A stretch of 64,000 bases of DNA from Raphanus sativus (taxonomy: Eukaryota > Streptophyta > Magnoliopsida > Brassicales > Brassicaceae): the NCBI RefSeq assembly GCF_000801105.2, contig NC_079511.1, forward strand, positions 24,862,638-24,926,637. Direction: 5' to 3'. The translations under genes and the position numbers were made by a program. The notes under the pieces are model-generated. The model was given only the letters and a program-made list of their open reading frames with translations, searched no databases and was not told the origin of the DNA. Positions 1 to 11,379 of this stretch are shown in pieces (position 1 is the first letter of the stretch; every line of letters begins with the position of its first letter).

Positions 1-299
1 TTAAAATCTACTGTTATTGAATTTGACATTTCGTAAAGTACTCTGAATCCACCGTTATTAAAAATATTTTAAGTTGTTGAGTTTTAAAATTTTTAGATGA
101 TTTCAAAGTGTTTGGGTGAAGTTTCTTAGTTAAAAAAAAATCAAATCTCATGGTTTTAAGTGATATTCTAGAGTAGTTTAACAAAAAATCACTTAAATCT
201 CTACAACTTATTGAAATCATCTAAAACCCCGCTAAAAATCAAATCACATCAAATGTTAAATTGAATACATCCTCTTAAACCCTTAATCCTGACCTCTTG

Positions 300-677
300 G
301 ATAAAAATAAATAAAAAATAGTACTAGTTGCAAAAAAAGATTTTTTATAATATTTTAACGCCGTCTGCAAAATAATAAATATTAAATCTTAAATATTAAA
401 TCTTAAACACTAAACTCTGAATCCTTGGATAAACTATAAACCCTAAGGTATAGGATTTATCCAAGGGTTTATAATTTATTCAAGGGTTTAGGATTTATGG
501 TGTTAAAATATTTAATTTTTAACTATTATTATTTTTATTTATTTTTATCATTTTTGTCAACTATTTATTTTTATCTTTATATTTTAAAAACATAATATAA
601 CTTGACAATATTTTCTTTCTTTTAAAAAAAATACTGAATATGAAATAATTAAATCATATTGTTTGGTGAACCCAAGA
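300..677. mobile_element. Fragment of a foldback MITE, same family as 55463-56164
   Basis: The segment has the AT-rich arm, the 'accgtctgcaaaa'-like inner border, short telomere-like 'taaaccctaa' words and a terminus reading 'ggtgaacccaag' at about 665-677. All of these match, in the same order, the complete element at 55463-56164. The left terminal repeat and part of the right one are missing, so this is a decayed copy. No coding capacity is visible. Confidence 0.6.
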
Positions 678-684
678 ATAACTC

Positions 685-917
685 AATATTTATTAATATA
701 TGTATTACACAATCAACTATAACAGTAAAATCTACCAATTTTTTTCATCAAAACGATAATTTTACCATCAGAATGTTTATCACATTTTACAAAATCTTCT
801 AATATTTATTAATATATGTATTACACAATCAACTATAACAGTAAAATCTACAAAGAATTTTTATCAAAACGATAATTTTACCATCAGAATTTTTATCACA
901 TTTTACAAAATCTTTTA
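685..917. repeat. Tandem duplication, about 117-bp unit, two copies
   Basis: A segment beginning 'aatatttattaatatatgta' and ending near 'cattttacaaaatctt' occurs twice head to tail (about 685-801 and 802-917), with only a few substitutions. No coding content is seen. Confidence 0.8.
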
Positions 918-3407
918 TAGTTCTGTTTAAAGTTTTAAAACATTGTTTACTCAATTATGATTAAACCGTCTCTTTTATGGGGGTTTATATTCAAAATCTA
1001 AGTTAGATTATTTCATATTCTAATTTTTTTAAAAATACTATTTATTAGAATCTTTCCATTTTATCCAGAAACATAAAGAAAATATGATTATGAAGCTGGA
1101 AGGCATTTAAACAAGAGAAGAAATTTGCATCCTCCAGCTCAAAACAAAAATATTTGCTTTTGGAATAATTATCTCCAACAGCTTTTTCCTAATTTTCTGA
1201 TTGTGTGAATAAAGTTAAGGGATAATGTGCTTTCCGTTCGATCGCAATCATACCTTTGCAGCAAGCTTGCAGATGCTGTGAGGAGTATGACGTTGTTTCT
1301 TAGAAATTACTCAGAGTATCCTACTCTGGACTGTATGAAAATTCGATAGAAGATGCTTGAAAGTTCATAATGATAAAAAAAAAATTGGACTGTCTTAAGT
1401 CGTTTGTCATTGAGCCATGTTTGATCATGTGATTTTGGTGGGCTCGTGTTCTCGGAATCCGCATTATAATGGCTGTATAAAATCTGTTTTAGGTCATGTG
1501 CCCTAATCAGCTGCTACATGTAGCTAGACGACGTATGACAGAACCAAATCGTAGATTAGTCAAATGCTTCATGAAAACGGACTTTTCATACCAATATGGA
1601 AAATGTTATAGTATTGGTAGGAATTAGTAGATTTTACCAGAGGGTTTGGGGTAGTGATGCTTGAGCGATAATCCCATGAATCTGCAGTTTGAATACTGTT
1701 AGCTACCCAAACTATTTTAGATAATAAGAATACGTGGTTGCTAGAAATTTCGTAGAATTAATCGATTGTTTTTGGGCGCCGGATTCCGACGATTATAAAA
1801 AAAAGTGAACTAGTAGATATACTCACAAAATACTACAGTGAGCAGAGACTTTAATCTGTTTGTCGATAATCTGTTTGTCGAGAATCACGTAAATTTGTGT
1901 GAGTCATCAAAAAAAGTTACATTTAAAGTTTGTATGTTTGTCCTATATAAACAAATGTTTAATTCAGTGACAGAAGAAAATCATCATGGAGGAATTTTTC
2001 AATAGTATATATGTTTTTCTGGTAAAATAATAGTATATATGTTTACAACATTAAAACTTTATTCAATGTATGCTTCACTTATCAAAAAATATTATTGATC
2101 TGAAGCAACACTTATCGAACACTTTTTCTACATAATCAAAATTTCTAAAAGCACATTTCACTAAGATTAGCCATTGATCATATCGTGTTACAGAAAAAAA
2201 GCTAATGATTATATCAGCTTTTATATTAAATTTTTACTTTTTTCACTATAACTAATTAATATTATAAATATAAAATTTCACTTTTTATTGTATTATTTTT
2301 AGATAATTATCCACAAAATAATATTCTTACATAATAATCTATAAATTTTAGATTAACATAATAAATACTACTGATAGATAATGATAATATGATGAACAAA
2401 TCTAATTGATCATTAAATATAATTAATAAATTCATTAAGGGTATCAATGATTATAAACGGTATAACTTTTAATTTGAGATCTCCCAGGTGAATAATCACT
2501 TGATATTATTTATCAGTTTTAAATTTTCAACTATTACAAATAATAATTAGAAATTTAATTTACGTCAGCATATAAATAAGATTACAATTATGATGAACTA
2601 TAGATAAGATTTGTGTAGAAAGAGAGTATCAAACAATGGCCAATGTGCACACAAAAAAAAAACAATGGCCAATACTTATACTAGAAGAAGGCCCAATGGG
2701 TTTTAAAACATATTTATTTGTATATGCCCACTGATTAATTATTTCCCAAGCAGCTGAAATAAAACCGGAGCGACGGTATAATCAATGGGGTTAGGTAGGC
2801 ACATACTAGCGAACCGAACTGGAGTAGGTGACTTATCCAACATAACCCAGGTCAAGTCGGGCCGGATCCTGACACCAACTTTGCGCACCAACTCTACCGA
2901 CCCCACAAAACCTTATCCGACCCACCCCAGCGTAGTTGGTGAGCTGGAGAAATCAATCATTTATTCCTCCTATTTTTTCAGTTATTTAAATTTAATCATA
3001 TATTATTACATTAAATTCTTATGGATATTCATACCACTCCGAAATAAATAAAAGATCATTTTTAATAAATAAATCAAAGTTATTTAGAAAAATATAATGT
3101 CTCGGTTTTCAAGTTTAAGATGTTTAGATATTTTTTCTTGTTTTTCTGAAGAAAAGATTTATTTTCTTGTTTAGAAAAGTTAATTTTTTTTTTAACTTTG
3201 ATGTATAGTTATTGCTTTTTCTTATTAAAGAGAAGAATATTTTAAGGGAAGAAGTGATTATTTACCACATGTGGCATGATGATTCTCTTTTTCTTACTTT
3301 GTCAGAAACGGCCGAATACATAGCGTTTTTATTGTTCTGTAATAAAAAATGAATACAACCTTTTTAAATATATACTAATTATCTTTTTAATCAATTTTAA
3401 TTAATAT

Positions 3408-3424
3408 ACCTTGTATATATATAC
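3408..3424 (+). promoter_or_regulatory. Probable TATA box of CSE
   Basis: The run 'tgtatatatatactc' lies about 85-95 bases before the CSE start codon at 3504. This is a normal place for a plant TATA element followed by a short pyrimidine-rich leader. Assignment is by position and composition only. Confidence 0.5.
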
Positions 3425-3503
3425 TCATTCGTCTCCTTCGTGCGTTCACTTTTCCAAACTCCACCAACCATTCAGTGAAGAAGAAGAAAAGGAAGCAAAA
3501 ACG

Positions 3504-5355
3504 ATGTCGTCTGAGGGGGATAAGTCAACAAATTCAGCTCCTCCGGCGACACCGCCGCCGTATTTCTGGGGAGACATGCCGGAGGAAGAGTACTACACAT
3601 CTCAAGGTGTGCGCAACACCAAATCCTACTTCGAAACACCCAACGGCAAGCTCTTCACGCAGAGCTTCCTTCCCTTAGATGGTGAGATCAAAGGGACGGT
3701 TTACATGTCTCACGGGTACGGATCCGACACGAGCTGGATGTTCCAGAAGATCTGCATGAGTTTCTCCAATTGGGGCTACGCCGTTTTCGCCGCCGATCTT
3801 CTCGGTCACGGCCGCTCCGATGGCATCCGCTGCTACTTGGGTTCGTTTAAATTGCTCTGTTTCTACTCTGTTTCCACTCTGTTTCTGAAATCTTTTGAAA
3901 AATCTCTTCTTCAATTAAATGTTGGGAAAACAGAGTAATGAAGTCTAATTGTAGATTAGGCTTCTTAAGTTGAATGTGTTTATGCAATCTTTAGGATCTT
4001 TTGTGCTAATGGGTTCGTTTGCTGCTCTGTTTTCTTTTTGAAGAACTCTGTTTTGAATCATTTTGTTAATTGAAAAATCTCAAGTTTAGTTGATGTGTAA
4101 ATGTTAAGGTAAAACAGAGTGATTACTTGAGACTGAAGTCTCACTGTATATTAAGGTTTTAAGTTGAATTTGTTACAGAAAAAGAAAAGTAAAATCTTTA
4201 GGATCTTTGTGCTACAGGTTCGTTCTCTGAACTATGTTTTGAATCTTATTGGTTAATTGAAAATCTTAACTTTCGTTAATCTGTAAAAATGTTAGTCAAA
4301 ACAAAGAGAATACTTGAAACTGAAGTCTCACTGCAAATTAGGGTTTGAATCTTCTAATTGAAGAGTTGAATATGTTTTGGGGGGAGTACAGACCTTGAAA
4401 CACGCCTTTTTGTTTGGTTTTGTCAGGTGATATGGAGAAAGTTGCAGCAACATCATTGTCATTCTTTAAGCATGTACGTTACAGCGAGCCGTATAAGCAT
4501 CTCCCTGCTTTCCTCTTTGGTGAATCTATGGGAGGTCTTGCCACACTTCTCATGTACTTTCAATCCGAACCGGATACTTGGACCGGTTTGATCTTTTCGG
4601 CTCCTCTCTTTGTTATCCCGGAGGATATGAAACCGAGCAAGACTCATCTTTTCGCCTACGGTCTCCTCTTTGGCTTGGCTGACACGTGGGCTGCAATGCC
4701 GGATAACAAGATGGTTGGCAAAGCTATCCATGACCCGGAAAAGCTCAAGATCATCGCAGCTAACCCACAAAGGTATTATAAAAAACTTTTGGAAGCAAAC
4801 ATATATATAGCTCAGTGATGTAATGATCAAGCAGAGCCGGTCCTGCGCATAGCCAAGTGAAACATTAGTTTTGTTACATATGAGCATAGCCTGAAAATTG
4901 ATTTAATTTTTTTATTACTAAATTGTTCAAATTGTTTACTATCATAAAGTACTTAGAATCTTAAGACTTTGATATTTTCTTTTATCTATTTTGCAACCAA
5001 TGCTCTTTAGACCAATATTGTAAAGCAAGTCTGGATGTTGCTTTACAGGTACACAGGGAAGCCTAGAGTTGGAACAATGAGAGAGTTACTAAGGAAGACT
5101 CTATACGTGCAGGAGAACTTCGGGAGAGTAACTATTCCGTTTCTGACGGTGCACGGGACAGCTGATGGAGTGACGTGTCCTTCATCGTCAAAGCTACTAT
5201 ATGAGAAGGCATCTAGCGCTGATAAAACACTGAAGCTGTATGATGGGATGTACCATTCATTGATTCAGGGAGAGCCAGATGAGAATGTTGCAATCGTGTT
5301 GAAGGATATGAGAGAGTGGATTGATGAGAGGGTTGAGAGGTATGGATCTAAGTAA
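3504..5355 (+). CDS. CSE: Caffeoylshikimate esterase (monoacylglycerol-lipase-like alpha/beta hydrolase)
   Basis: This cytosolic serine hydrolase cleaves caffeoyl shikimate to caffeate in lignin biosynthesis; the Arabidopsis gene was first called a lysophospholipase. I read three exons: 3504-3840, 4427-4772 and 5049-5355. All junctions have GT/AG and keep frame, giving 329 residues, close to the Arabidopsis protein At1g52760 (about 332). Residue landmarks are SHGYGSDTS in the oxyanion region, LLGHGRSDG, the nucleophile elbow FGESMGG in exon 2, the acid in HGTADGVTC and the catalytic His in MYHSLI in exon 3. The start at 3504 (MSSEGDKS) was chosen because it matches the family N-terminus; an upstream in-frame start at 3411 lies in the TATA region. 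Intron 1 carries internal duplications of its own 5' part. The gene looks intact. Confidence 0.95.
3841..4426 (+). repeat. Internally repeated intron 1 of CSE
   Basis: The 586-bp intron contains imperfect direct repeats of about 200 bp. Landmarks recur in order: 'ggttcgtt', 'ctgtttt/gaatc', 'gttaattgaaaa', 'tgtaaa(aa)tgtta', 'gaagtctcactg' and 'ctttaggatctt'. Two of these units carry 'ggttcgtt' in the same context as the true exon 1 donor (3837-3846). Confidence 0.7.
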
Positions 5356-5640
5356 AAGCAAGCTTGAAAGTTACATTTTGCGAGGAGAAATGTGCGTTGA
5401 TATCATGGTTCATAGTGGTTGTTGATTCGAGTTGTTATGTTGTTTGTGTTTTATCCAAGAACATGACTTTTGGGATGTAATAATAAACTTATATATATCA
5501 TGGATTACAGAATCCCTTTCTAAATCTTGGGTTGACACTTTTTATAAGATTAACATGTTTATATGAGCATGGAAAAAAAAACTGAAGGTGGACGACACAA
5601 ACCAAGTAGTTTTTTTTGGGAGCAAACCATGCATTACTGA
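5356..5640. other. 3' region of CSE
   Basis: This holds the probable 3' UTR of CSE, with 'aataataaac' near 5480 as a plausible polyadenylation signal, followed by non-coding sequence with no further gene. Confidence 0.5.
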
Positions 5641-5644
5641 ATGG

Positions 5645-5885
5645 GAATAACATAGTTCTCAGCCATGATGTGGCGAATTTGATAGAGTTGATCTTGCGAG
5701 AGATTCAGCCTCTCCATTCAAGAATATACTCAAAGGAAGTGCATAGGATTCACATGTCGTTGAGGACCACTTAACACATCTATCTTGGGAGGTAAGAAGC
5801 TCTATGAGGACTTTCAAATCGGAGCAAAAGATCAACGATTGAAGACCTTGAGATACTGCATCATATTTGATATGGTGACTCACCC
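5645..5885 (-). pseudogene. Retroelement RNase H (RVT_3) relic
   Basis: Read on the minus strand this encodes a short stretch with the plant LINE-type RNase H pattern: 'GLQSLIFCSDLKVLIELLTS', then a tail ending 'AESLARSTLSN', which is the normal end of RVT_3 domains. The FCSD and ADSLA-like motifs fit the family. The middle is eroded and there is no reverse transcriptase upstream. It is a dead fragment of a non-LTR element. Confidence 0.6.
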
Positions 5886-7670
5886 GCGTATATAAATATC
5901 TACTAAAAACAAAATTGTAATAGTTATTAATATTTATTTTTGTTTAGTTTAGTTTTATATTTATATTATTTTCATTAAATCTGTTATTTATGAGTTAATG
6001 AGTTGTGATGTTATGATGTATTTGCTGTTGAAAAATATTCAATTCTGTTATAATATTTGTTTCTATAATTCTAATTTGAATTTAATTTAATGTAATCAGT
6101 TTATTATCATTTGTATAGTTATTTTAATTGTAGTTTTGGATTTTACTTATTTATTATTAGGTTTGTGAATTTTAGAAAATGCACAAATCACTTATAAAAT
6201 TTACAAACTAACAAAACTCCAATATATTGTTTAAAACCTGTTTAGAATTGCGTTATTGTAAAATATAGTATTACATTGAAAAGTTATCAGCTGAACTGAA
6301 AAATTTATCATCTAATTAAGTTGTTAATCTATAACACTAAAATACTTTTTAAACACACATAAACATAAATCAACTAAGACTGTTTAATGTTCAAAAACAT
6401 TCCTTGTAAAAACATATTTAATGTTTTGTGTTTTAACAGAGAAAACATGATATACTATGAATAAGATAGAATCTTAGATAATAGATATTAAAATATTTAT
6501 GTTCATGGTTTAAATTTGAAAGAATTAGTTTTTTATATAGAGATATGAACATCCATATAAGGTTATGAATTTTTAATAAAAAAAAGAAAACTTATTGCTT
6601 TATAAATTTAAATAAAGATATAAAATAAAGTGAAATATTAATTATGATTTTATAAATAAAATGAAATTATAAATAAGATTATTTTTAAAGATCCTACATA
6701 AATATTTCTAAGTAACGTGAGCAAATTTTAAAATAAGAAAAATTGTTTCAATATCTTAAAAAATATTTCTGACTAACTCATGGATTTATTTTATTAACGA
6801 GATATTAGATATATTAATATCATAAGAAAATTGATTTAACCTATTTGATTAAAAATTCTAATATTTTGTGAATTTGAGATTTTAAAGGAATTTCCTTTTT
6901 ACTAAACGAAATATTATAATATAAGAAATTTTGCTATATATTCAAATATTAAATTTATTTATTTTTATATTACATTCTTTTGATATGTATATAAAATTAG
7001 TTTTTCCTAAATAGTCTTACATATATTTTAATCTATTTCTATATATAAAATCGTTTTATTAAATTATGTGCTTTAAATAAATATATATATATATATATAT
7101 ACATTTATAATGATGTAGTATTTTTATATTAATTAAATTCATTTTTGAGTTATATAAAAGGAAATTCATTTATATATATTAAAGATATTTCCTTTTTAGA
7201 TAGTAAGGAATTTGGTAATAAATATTAACAAAAAGATATTAATAACAATATTTTGATAATAAATTTAGTCCATTAGGATTATCATTGTAATTAATATTTA
7301 TAAGAATCAACGTGGTCCAAAAACTTTACTCCTAAGTATTCAATCAAAACAAATTGATTGTTAAACTCTAGTTTTTTTTTTCTTTTTTTGGACAAAACTC
7401 TAGTTTTTCTATTAATGCTAGAGTTAGCCGAATCGTGGATTATCATATTAATTTGTTTGGGCTAAAAACTCAAATCCATATTTCCTACAAAAGTGTTATT
7501 TTGTTTCGAGGGAGACTTGAACTGCGAAAAAGTGTTACAACACATTCACATGTCTCGCCTACCACTTTGATATGGGCTGTCTCTACTAGAAATCCATCCA
7601 AATCGCGTTGGATTGAACGCGAGTTGAATTACTTCGTCCAAAAAATATACCAATCCATAACCTCTTACTC
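5886..7670. other. Very AT-rich intergenic sequence
   Basis: I see no gene. A short (TA)n tract lies at about 7080-7101. The rest is low-complexity AT-rich DNA. Confidence 0.6.
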
Positions 7671-7679
7671 GATTAAAAG

Positions 7680-8107
7680 ATAACAAAATGGGACCACACA
7701 ATACAATGTTGTTGTGTAGTGCTTGCATCATTTTCATATGAAAAGATGGCTTTAATTACATTTGTCTATTTTTTTGTCAGTGTTACAAAAAAAAATATTA
7801 TATTTGTCTATTTTTCAACTCTGTTTCTATCCACACGTACGTTAATTGTCCTGAGAGAATATTAAGGAGACGTTTATGTTCCCATGTTTGTACTTACTAA
7901 AAGATTGCATTTGTTCGCTTCTAAAACATCTCTCTTTTTAATGGAACTGAAAGAAGAGTTTGTCTTCACATAATCTTTATCGCTATCTTCTTCTTAGCCT
8001 CTCAATCCTCTCCAACGGTAGGATTGTGTCCCTAACCAGCCATATGGCCCATCTCATATCTTTTACACATGTTTTACCTTCAATGTTTTCGTGTCGTTCG
8101 ATTACAA
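7680..8107. repeat. Duplicated block, copy 1 (partner at 13538-13928)
   Basis: Shared landmarks in the same order are 'gggacca(c/t)aca', 'gatggctttaattacattt', 'ccacacgtacgttaattgtc', 'atgttcccatgtttgtac', 'caacggtaggatt(g/a)tgtcc', 'accagccatatg' and 'tcgttcgattacaaag'. The homology stops at 8107, where a GC-rich repeat region begins. Copy 2 continues with 'tttgtggctttctttt'. No coding function is evident. Confidence 0.8.
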
Positions 8108-8345
8108 AGCCCTGTTCATTTGATTGCCGCCGGTTTTAGCGTCAGCGTCGGCTTCGGCGTCAGCGGCTGCGTCAAACTCTGATGTTCGTTTGGTTGCCGC
8201 TGATGCTGACGCTGACACCGACGCCGACGCTGATTGTTGTTCGTTTCGAAGACACAGGAAGTTGATGCTGACGCCGACGCATGAAGCAGAATTAAGTGAT
8301 GTTCGTTTGATAGACGCTGCGGCTATTATCATTTTATTCATATTT
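8108..8345. repeat. GC-rich imperfect hexamer repeat (GCTGAC / GACGCC type)
   Basis: This island of relatively high GC in AT-rich DNA is built from 'gcgtcagc', 'gctgacgctgac' and 'gacgccgacgc' words, interrupted by recurring 'tgttcgtttg' (8112, 8183, 8239 and 8300 approximately). Both strands give open frames of Ala-Ser or Ala-Asp repeats. These are products of the repeat, not credible proteins. The recurrent 'gttcgtttg(a/g)t' suggests the end of a non-autonomous element. Confidence 0.6.
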
Positions 8346-8820
8346 TATTTTTAAAAATTTGTAACATTTGTCTTTTAAGTAAATAAAATATAGTTTAAAT
8401 ATATTTACATCCATAAAAATATTATGTTTACTTGGTAATATTTTTTTGGTCAAATATACAATTATAACAATATTTTTGTCATAAAACTAAATCATACATT
8501 TAATTTTCGAAATTAGCACTTCAAACAAATAAGGCAAATATGTGTTAAAGATAAAAGAAATATGAAATTAAGTTGATTGATAAAAAAATATTACAGCAAG
8601 TCTTTAATAACTATAACATATAAATAATAATCAAAGTTATAATCAAAGAAAAATTTAAATGATGTTCGTTTGATAAAACGCTGCGGCAATTTTTATTTAT
8701 TCATATTTTGTTTTTAAAAATTTGTAAAATTGTATTTTAAATAAATAAAATATAATTTAAATATATTTACATCGTAAAAATATTATGTTTACTTGGTAAT
8801 AAAATTTTGGTCAAATATAA
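8296..8820. repeat. Tandem duplication, about 360-bp offset
   Basis: The segment starting 'gatgttcgtttgata' and 'cgctgcggc' and running through 'tatttacatc' to 'gtttacttggtaat' occurs at about 8298-8460 and again at about 8657-8815 with small differences. Between the copies lies AT-rich spacer. Confidence 0.75.
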
Positions 8821-9014
8821 CATTATTTTTTAACATGCTTTTCTTTTTAGTTTTTTTTTGTTTAACTTTTGAAAGAGTAGCATAGAAATATGTTTAAAAG
8901 AATTAATACATAGTGATTGCTGGAAGATCAACTGCAAAATCCTTGTGGATATCTAGTGATTCTTTCATAGAGTTAGAGCTTCTGTTGGCCATTCTTTTAT
9001 ACAGAGAGTAGCAT

Positions 9015-9231
9015 TCAGAAAGAGAACTTGAAGCCTTCATCATCAGCCGATGTTCCTTTGAACAATGCAAGCTTGCCCTTGTTCTCTAGCAGCTTCAAGG
9101 CCTTCATTAGAATCGTCCTATCATGCTGTGTTTAACTCAGTTGCTGTTCTGATCATTTATCAGATAATTCCGAGGAAGTATGGAGGATAGTTGAAGAACT
9201 GAGGAAGCTTGAAATCACCATGTTTCTGCAT
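9015..9231 (-). pseudogene. Collapsed VPS25 (ESCRT-II subunit) pseudogene
   Basis: VPS25 is an ESCRT-II subunit in endosomal sorting. On the minus strand the fragment starts at 9231 with the N-terminal motif 'DFKLPQFFNYPPYF', characteristic of plant VPS25. After a short out-of-frame spacer it resumes with the C-terminal motif 'ALKLLENKGKLALFKGTSAD' and stops at 9015-9017. The central part of the protein (most of both winged-helix domains) is missing. The head-to-tail collapse without the gene's introns suggests a retro-copy that lost its middle, or an internally deleted fragment. It cannot encode a working subunit. Confidence 0.75.
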
Positions 9232-9239
9232 CTTTGGGT

Positions 9240-10316
9240 TCAAACAAAAAAGAATCAGTAAAACATCCCCAGCAAAGACATCCCTATCTAACTGATAGAA
9301 CATGAACCAAATGCTTTAACCATTGGCAGAGAAATACAATGATACCAACGTAACCAACCCAAAGTTAAAAATACTAAGTGACAAGTTAAAAAATACTCAC
9401 GCTTGTACTACTTCAAAGGACCCATCAAAGAAACACATAGCGCTATCACAAACCGAAGCATCAACAAAGATAGAGGATATCAAAAAAAGATGTGTGAAGC
9501 TAGCTAGAAACAAGAACTCGTGACCTCTTCTTGCAACAAAACAAGCCTAATGGTGGTGAAACAAATATAAACGCAAAGACAATACAAGAGACCATCACTA
9601 GCATCAATAAATCATCAACATCAGACACAAACCCATCTCAAAGACACATACTTTTGAAGAACAAAACAACAAATGTCAACAGAAAAAAGAACACAACTAC
9701 ACACCTTTTACCAAACGTTTACTCCAGTAGCACCAAGGAGCATAGAGAAGAACATCAAAATCAGTAATTTCAGAACTCAAGACCTGAAAAAAAGACAAAA
9801 ACCCATTAATTTCAGAACTTAAGACAATTTCAAAACAAGACATATAACAACAGAGAAGAACATCAAAATCAGTAATATCAAAAACAGAGAAACCTATGTT
9901 ACAAGAAACGAGCTTCTTTTATCAAAATCAGTAACATCAAAATCAGTAACACCAAACATCAAACTCATAAACTGCTCGTACATGCCAAAATAATAAAATA
10001 TTAGGCTCAAATCATGGCCCCTCCTTATGCAAAAGTGAGCAGAGAGTTCGAAGGGATCGGTAACTCTCACAACGACACATCTAAAGGAAATTAATAGCTC
10101 CCACAACGACACATCTAAAGGAAATTAACAGCTGCTGTTAAAAATACAGAAGCTTGGACACTAGCAAAGAAAATCAAACAGTCTTAACTCTTAAAAACAG
10201 ATAGAAATATATCAATGTTTATCAAGAACACTTTAGTTCTCAGACAAAATGATACGCAATAGACAAGAAACAACACTTAGCATTCTAAACAGTAGTAAGC
10301 AAACAAAACCCAGAAA

Positions 10317-10320
<4 letters not shown>
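9240..10320. other. Intergenic, A-rich on the plus strand, short repeats
   Basis: No gene that I recognise. Two small open frames (about 9323-9767) are Lys/Asn/Thr-rich, as expected from composition. A 32-base phrase containing 'cacaacgacacatctaaagg' is repeated at about 10068 and 10102. The phrase 'catcaaaatcagtaa' recurs several times between 9750 and 9950. Confidence 0.5.
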
Positions 10321-10547
<227 letters not shown>

Positions 10548-10729
10548 CAACGGCGTCAATGGAGAAGAGAGTTGCGTCTGCGTCAATATATCATTTTAGG
10601 CATAGCACTAATCATGTTCGCGTAGGATTGTTCGAGAGTCTTGAAATAACTATTAGCAAAATCTTAATCAACTATAGTCATGTCCATCTTAACCTAAAAC
10701 CTATTGAATCCAAAACAGAACGGGAACAA

Positions 10730-10955
10730 GACCGACTATGACGTGAAAATACTTTGCAAAACATATTAAAAATAAACTTTGAAAGTTACTGTAAGTGACA
10801 AATTTACAATACAAAAAAACATTAATCAATTGACTAATATGACCGACTATGACGTGAAAATACTTTGCAAAACATATTAAATTATAAACTTTGAAAGTTA
10901 GTGTAAGTGACAAATTTACAATACAAAAAAACATATTAATCAATTGACTAGATGC
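10730..10955. repeat. Tandem duplication, 111-bp unit
   Basis: The unit beginning 'gaccgactatgacgtgaaaa' occurs at 10730 and again at 10841, each followed by 'ctttgcaaaacatatta', 'aaactttgaaagtta' and 'caattgact'. Two copies are nearly identical. Confidence 0.85.
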
Positions 10956-11059
10956 AAAAACTTGGTTTGTTTTCAATATATTGAAAAAGACTAGTGAATA
11001 TTTTGTAAAATATATACTAAAAAGGACTTAGAAAGCAAGTAAAAAATATTTTTGTAAAA

Positions 11060-11277
11060 TATATATTGAAAAAGACTTGGCAAACACGTATCTGAATGCT
11101 AGAAGGTCGAATCACTATACCTTTTTCAGAGTGAATGTTTTGGAAAAAAAGAAGACTTAGCAAACACGTATCAGAAGCTAAAAGAACGTCGAACCTTTCA
11201 AAGTGAATGTTTAGAAAAAAAAAAAAAAGAAGACTTAGCAAACACGTATCAGAAGCTAGAAGAAGTTCGAACCTGAT
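11060..11277. repeat. Three direct repeats of about 80 bp
   Basis: The phrase 'gacttagcaaacacgtatca' followed by 'gaagcta(g/a)aag' recurs at about 11072 (diverged), 11153 and 11233. It alternates with 'agtgaatgttt(t/a)ga'-type spacers and poly-A runs. No gene is seen. Confidence 0.75.
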
Positions 11278-11379
11278 GAGCAAACCTCTAGATTTTCTAT
11301 GTTCTCTTCATCATCTTGCTCCATAGGCGTAGTAGATGCGTCAAGCGGTTAAACAAATGGATTGTATCATATGCAGAGG

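Larger units (their letters stand above)
1..3410. other. AT-rich intergenic region upstream of CSE
   Basis: I see no gene here. The stretch is very AT-rich. It holds a foldback-element fragment (about 300-677) and a tandem duplication (about 685-917), both listed separately. A short GC-richer patch at about 2760-2950 gives an open frame but resembles no protein I know and has no gene-like context. Around 3085-3130 the sequence resembles the ends of small plant MITEs, but no paired end is visible. Confidence 0.6.

Noticed and set aside
2785..3051. 88-residue open frame upstream of CSE
   Set aside because: Ends in a low-complexity hydrophobic run from AT-rich DNA, no homology recognised, no promoter or splice signals.
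3411..3503. Upstream in-frame ATG of CSE
   Set aside because: Would add residues not seen in the family and begins at the TATA-like element, so the start at 3504 was preferred.
8102..8354. Overlapping Ala-Ser and Ala-Asp repeat frames on opposite strands
   Set aside because: Artefact of a GC-rich hexamer repeat; no start context, introns or protein family.
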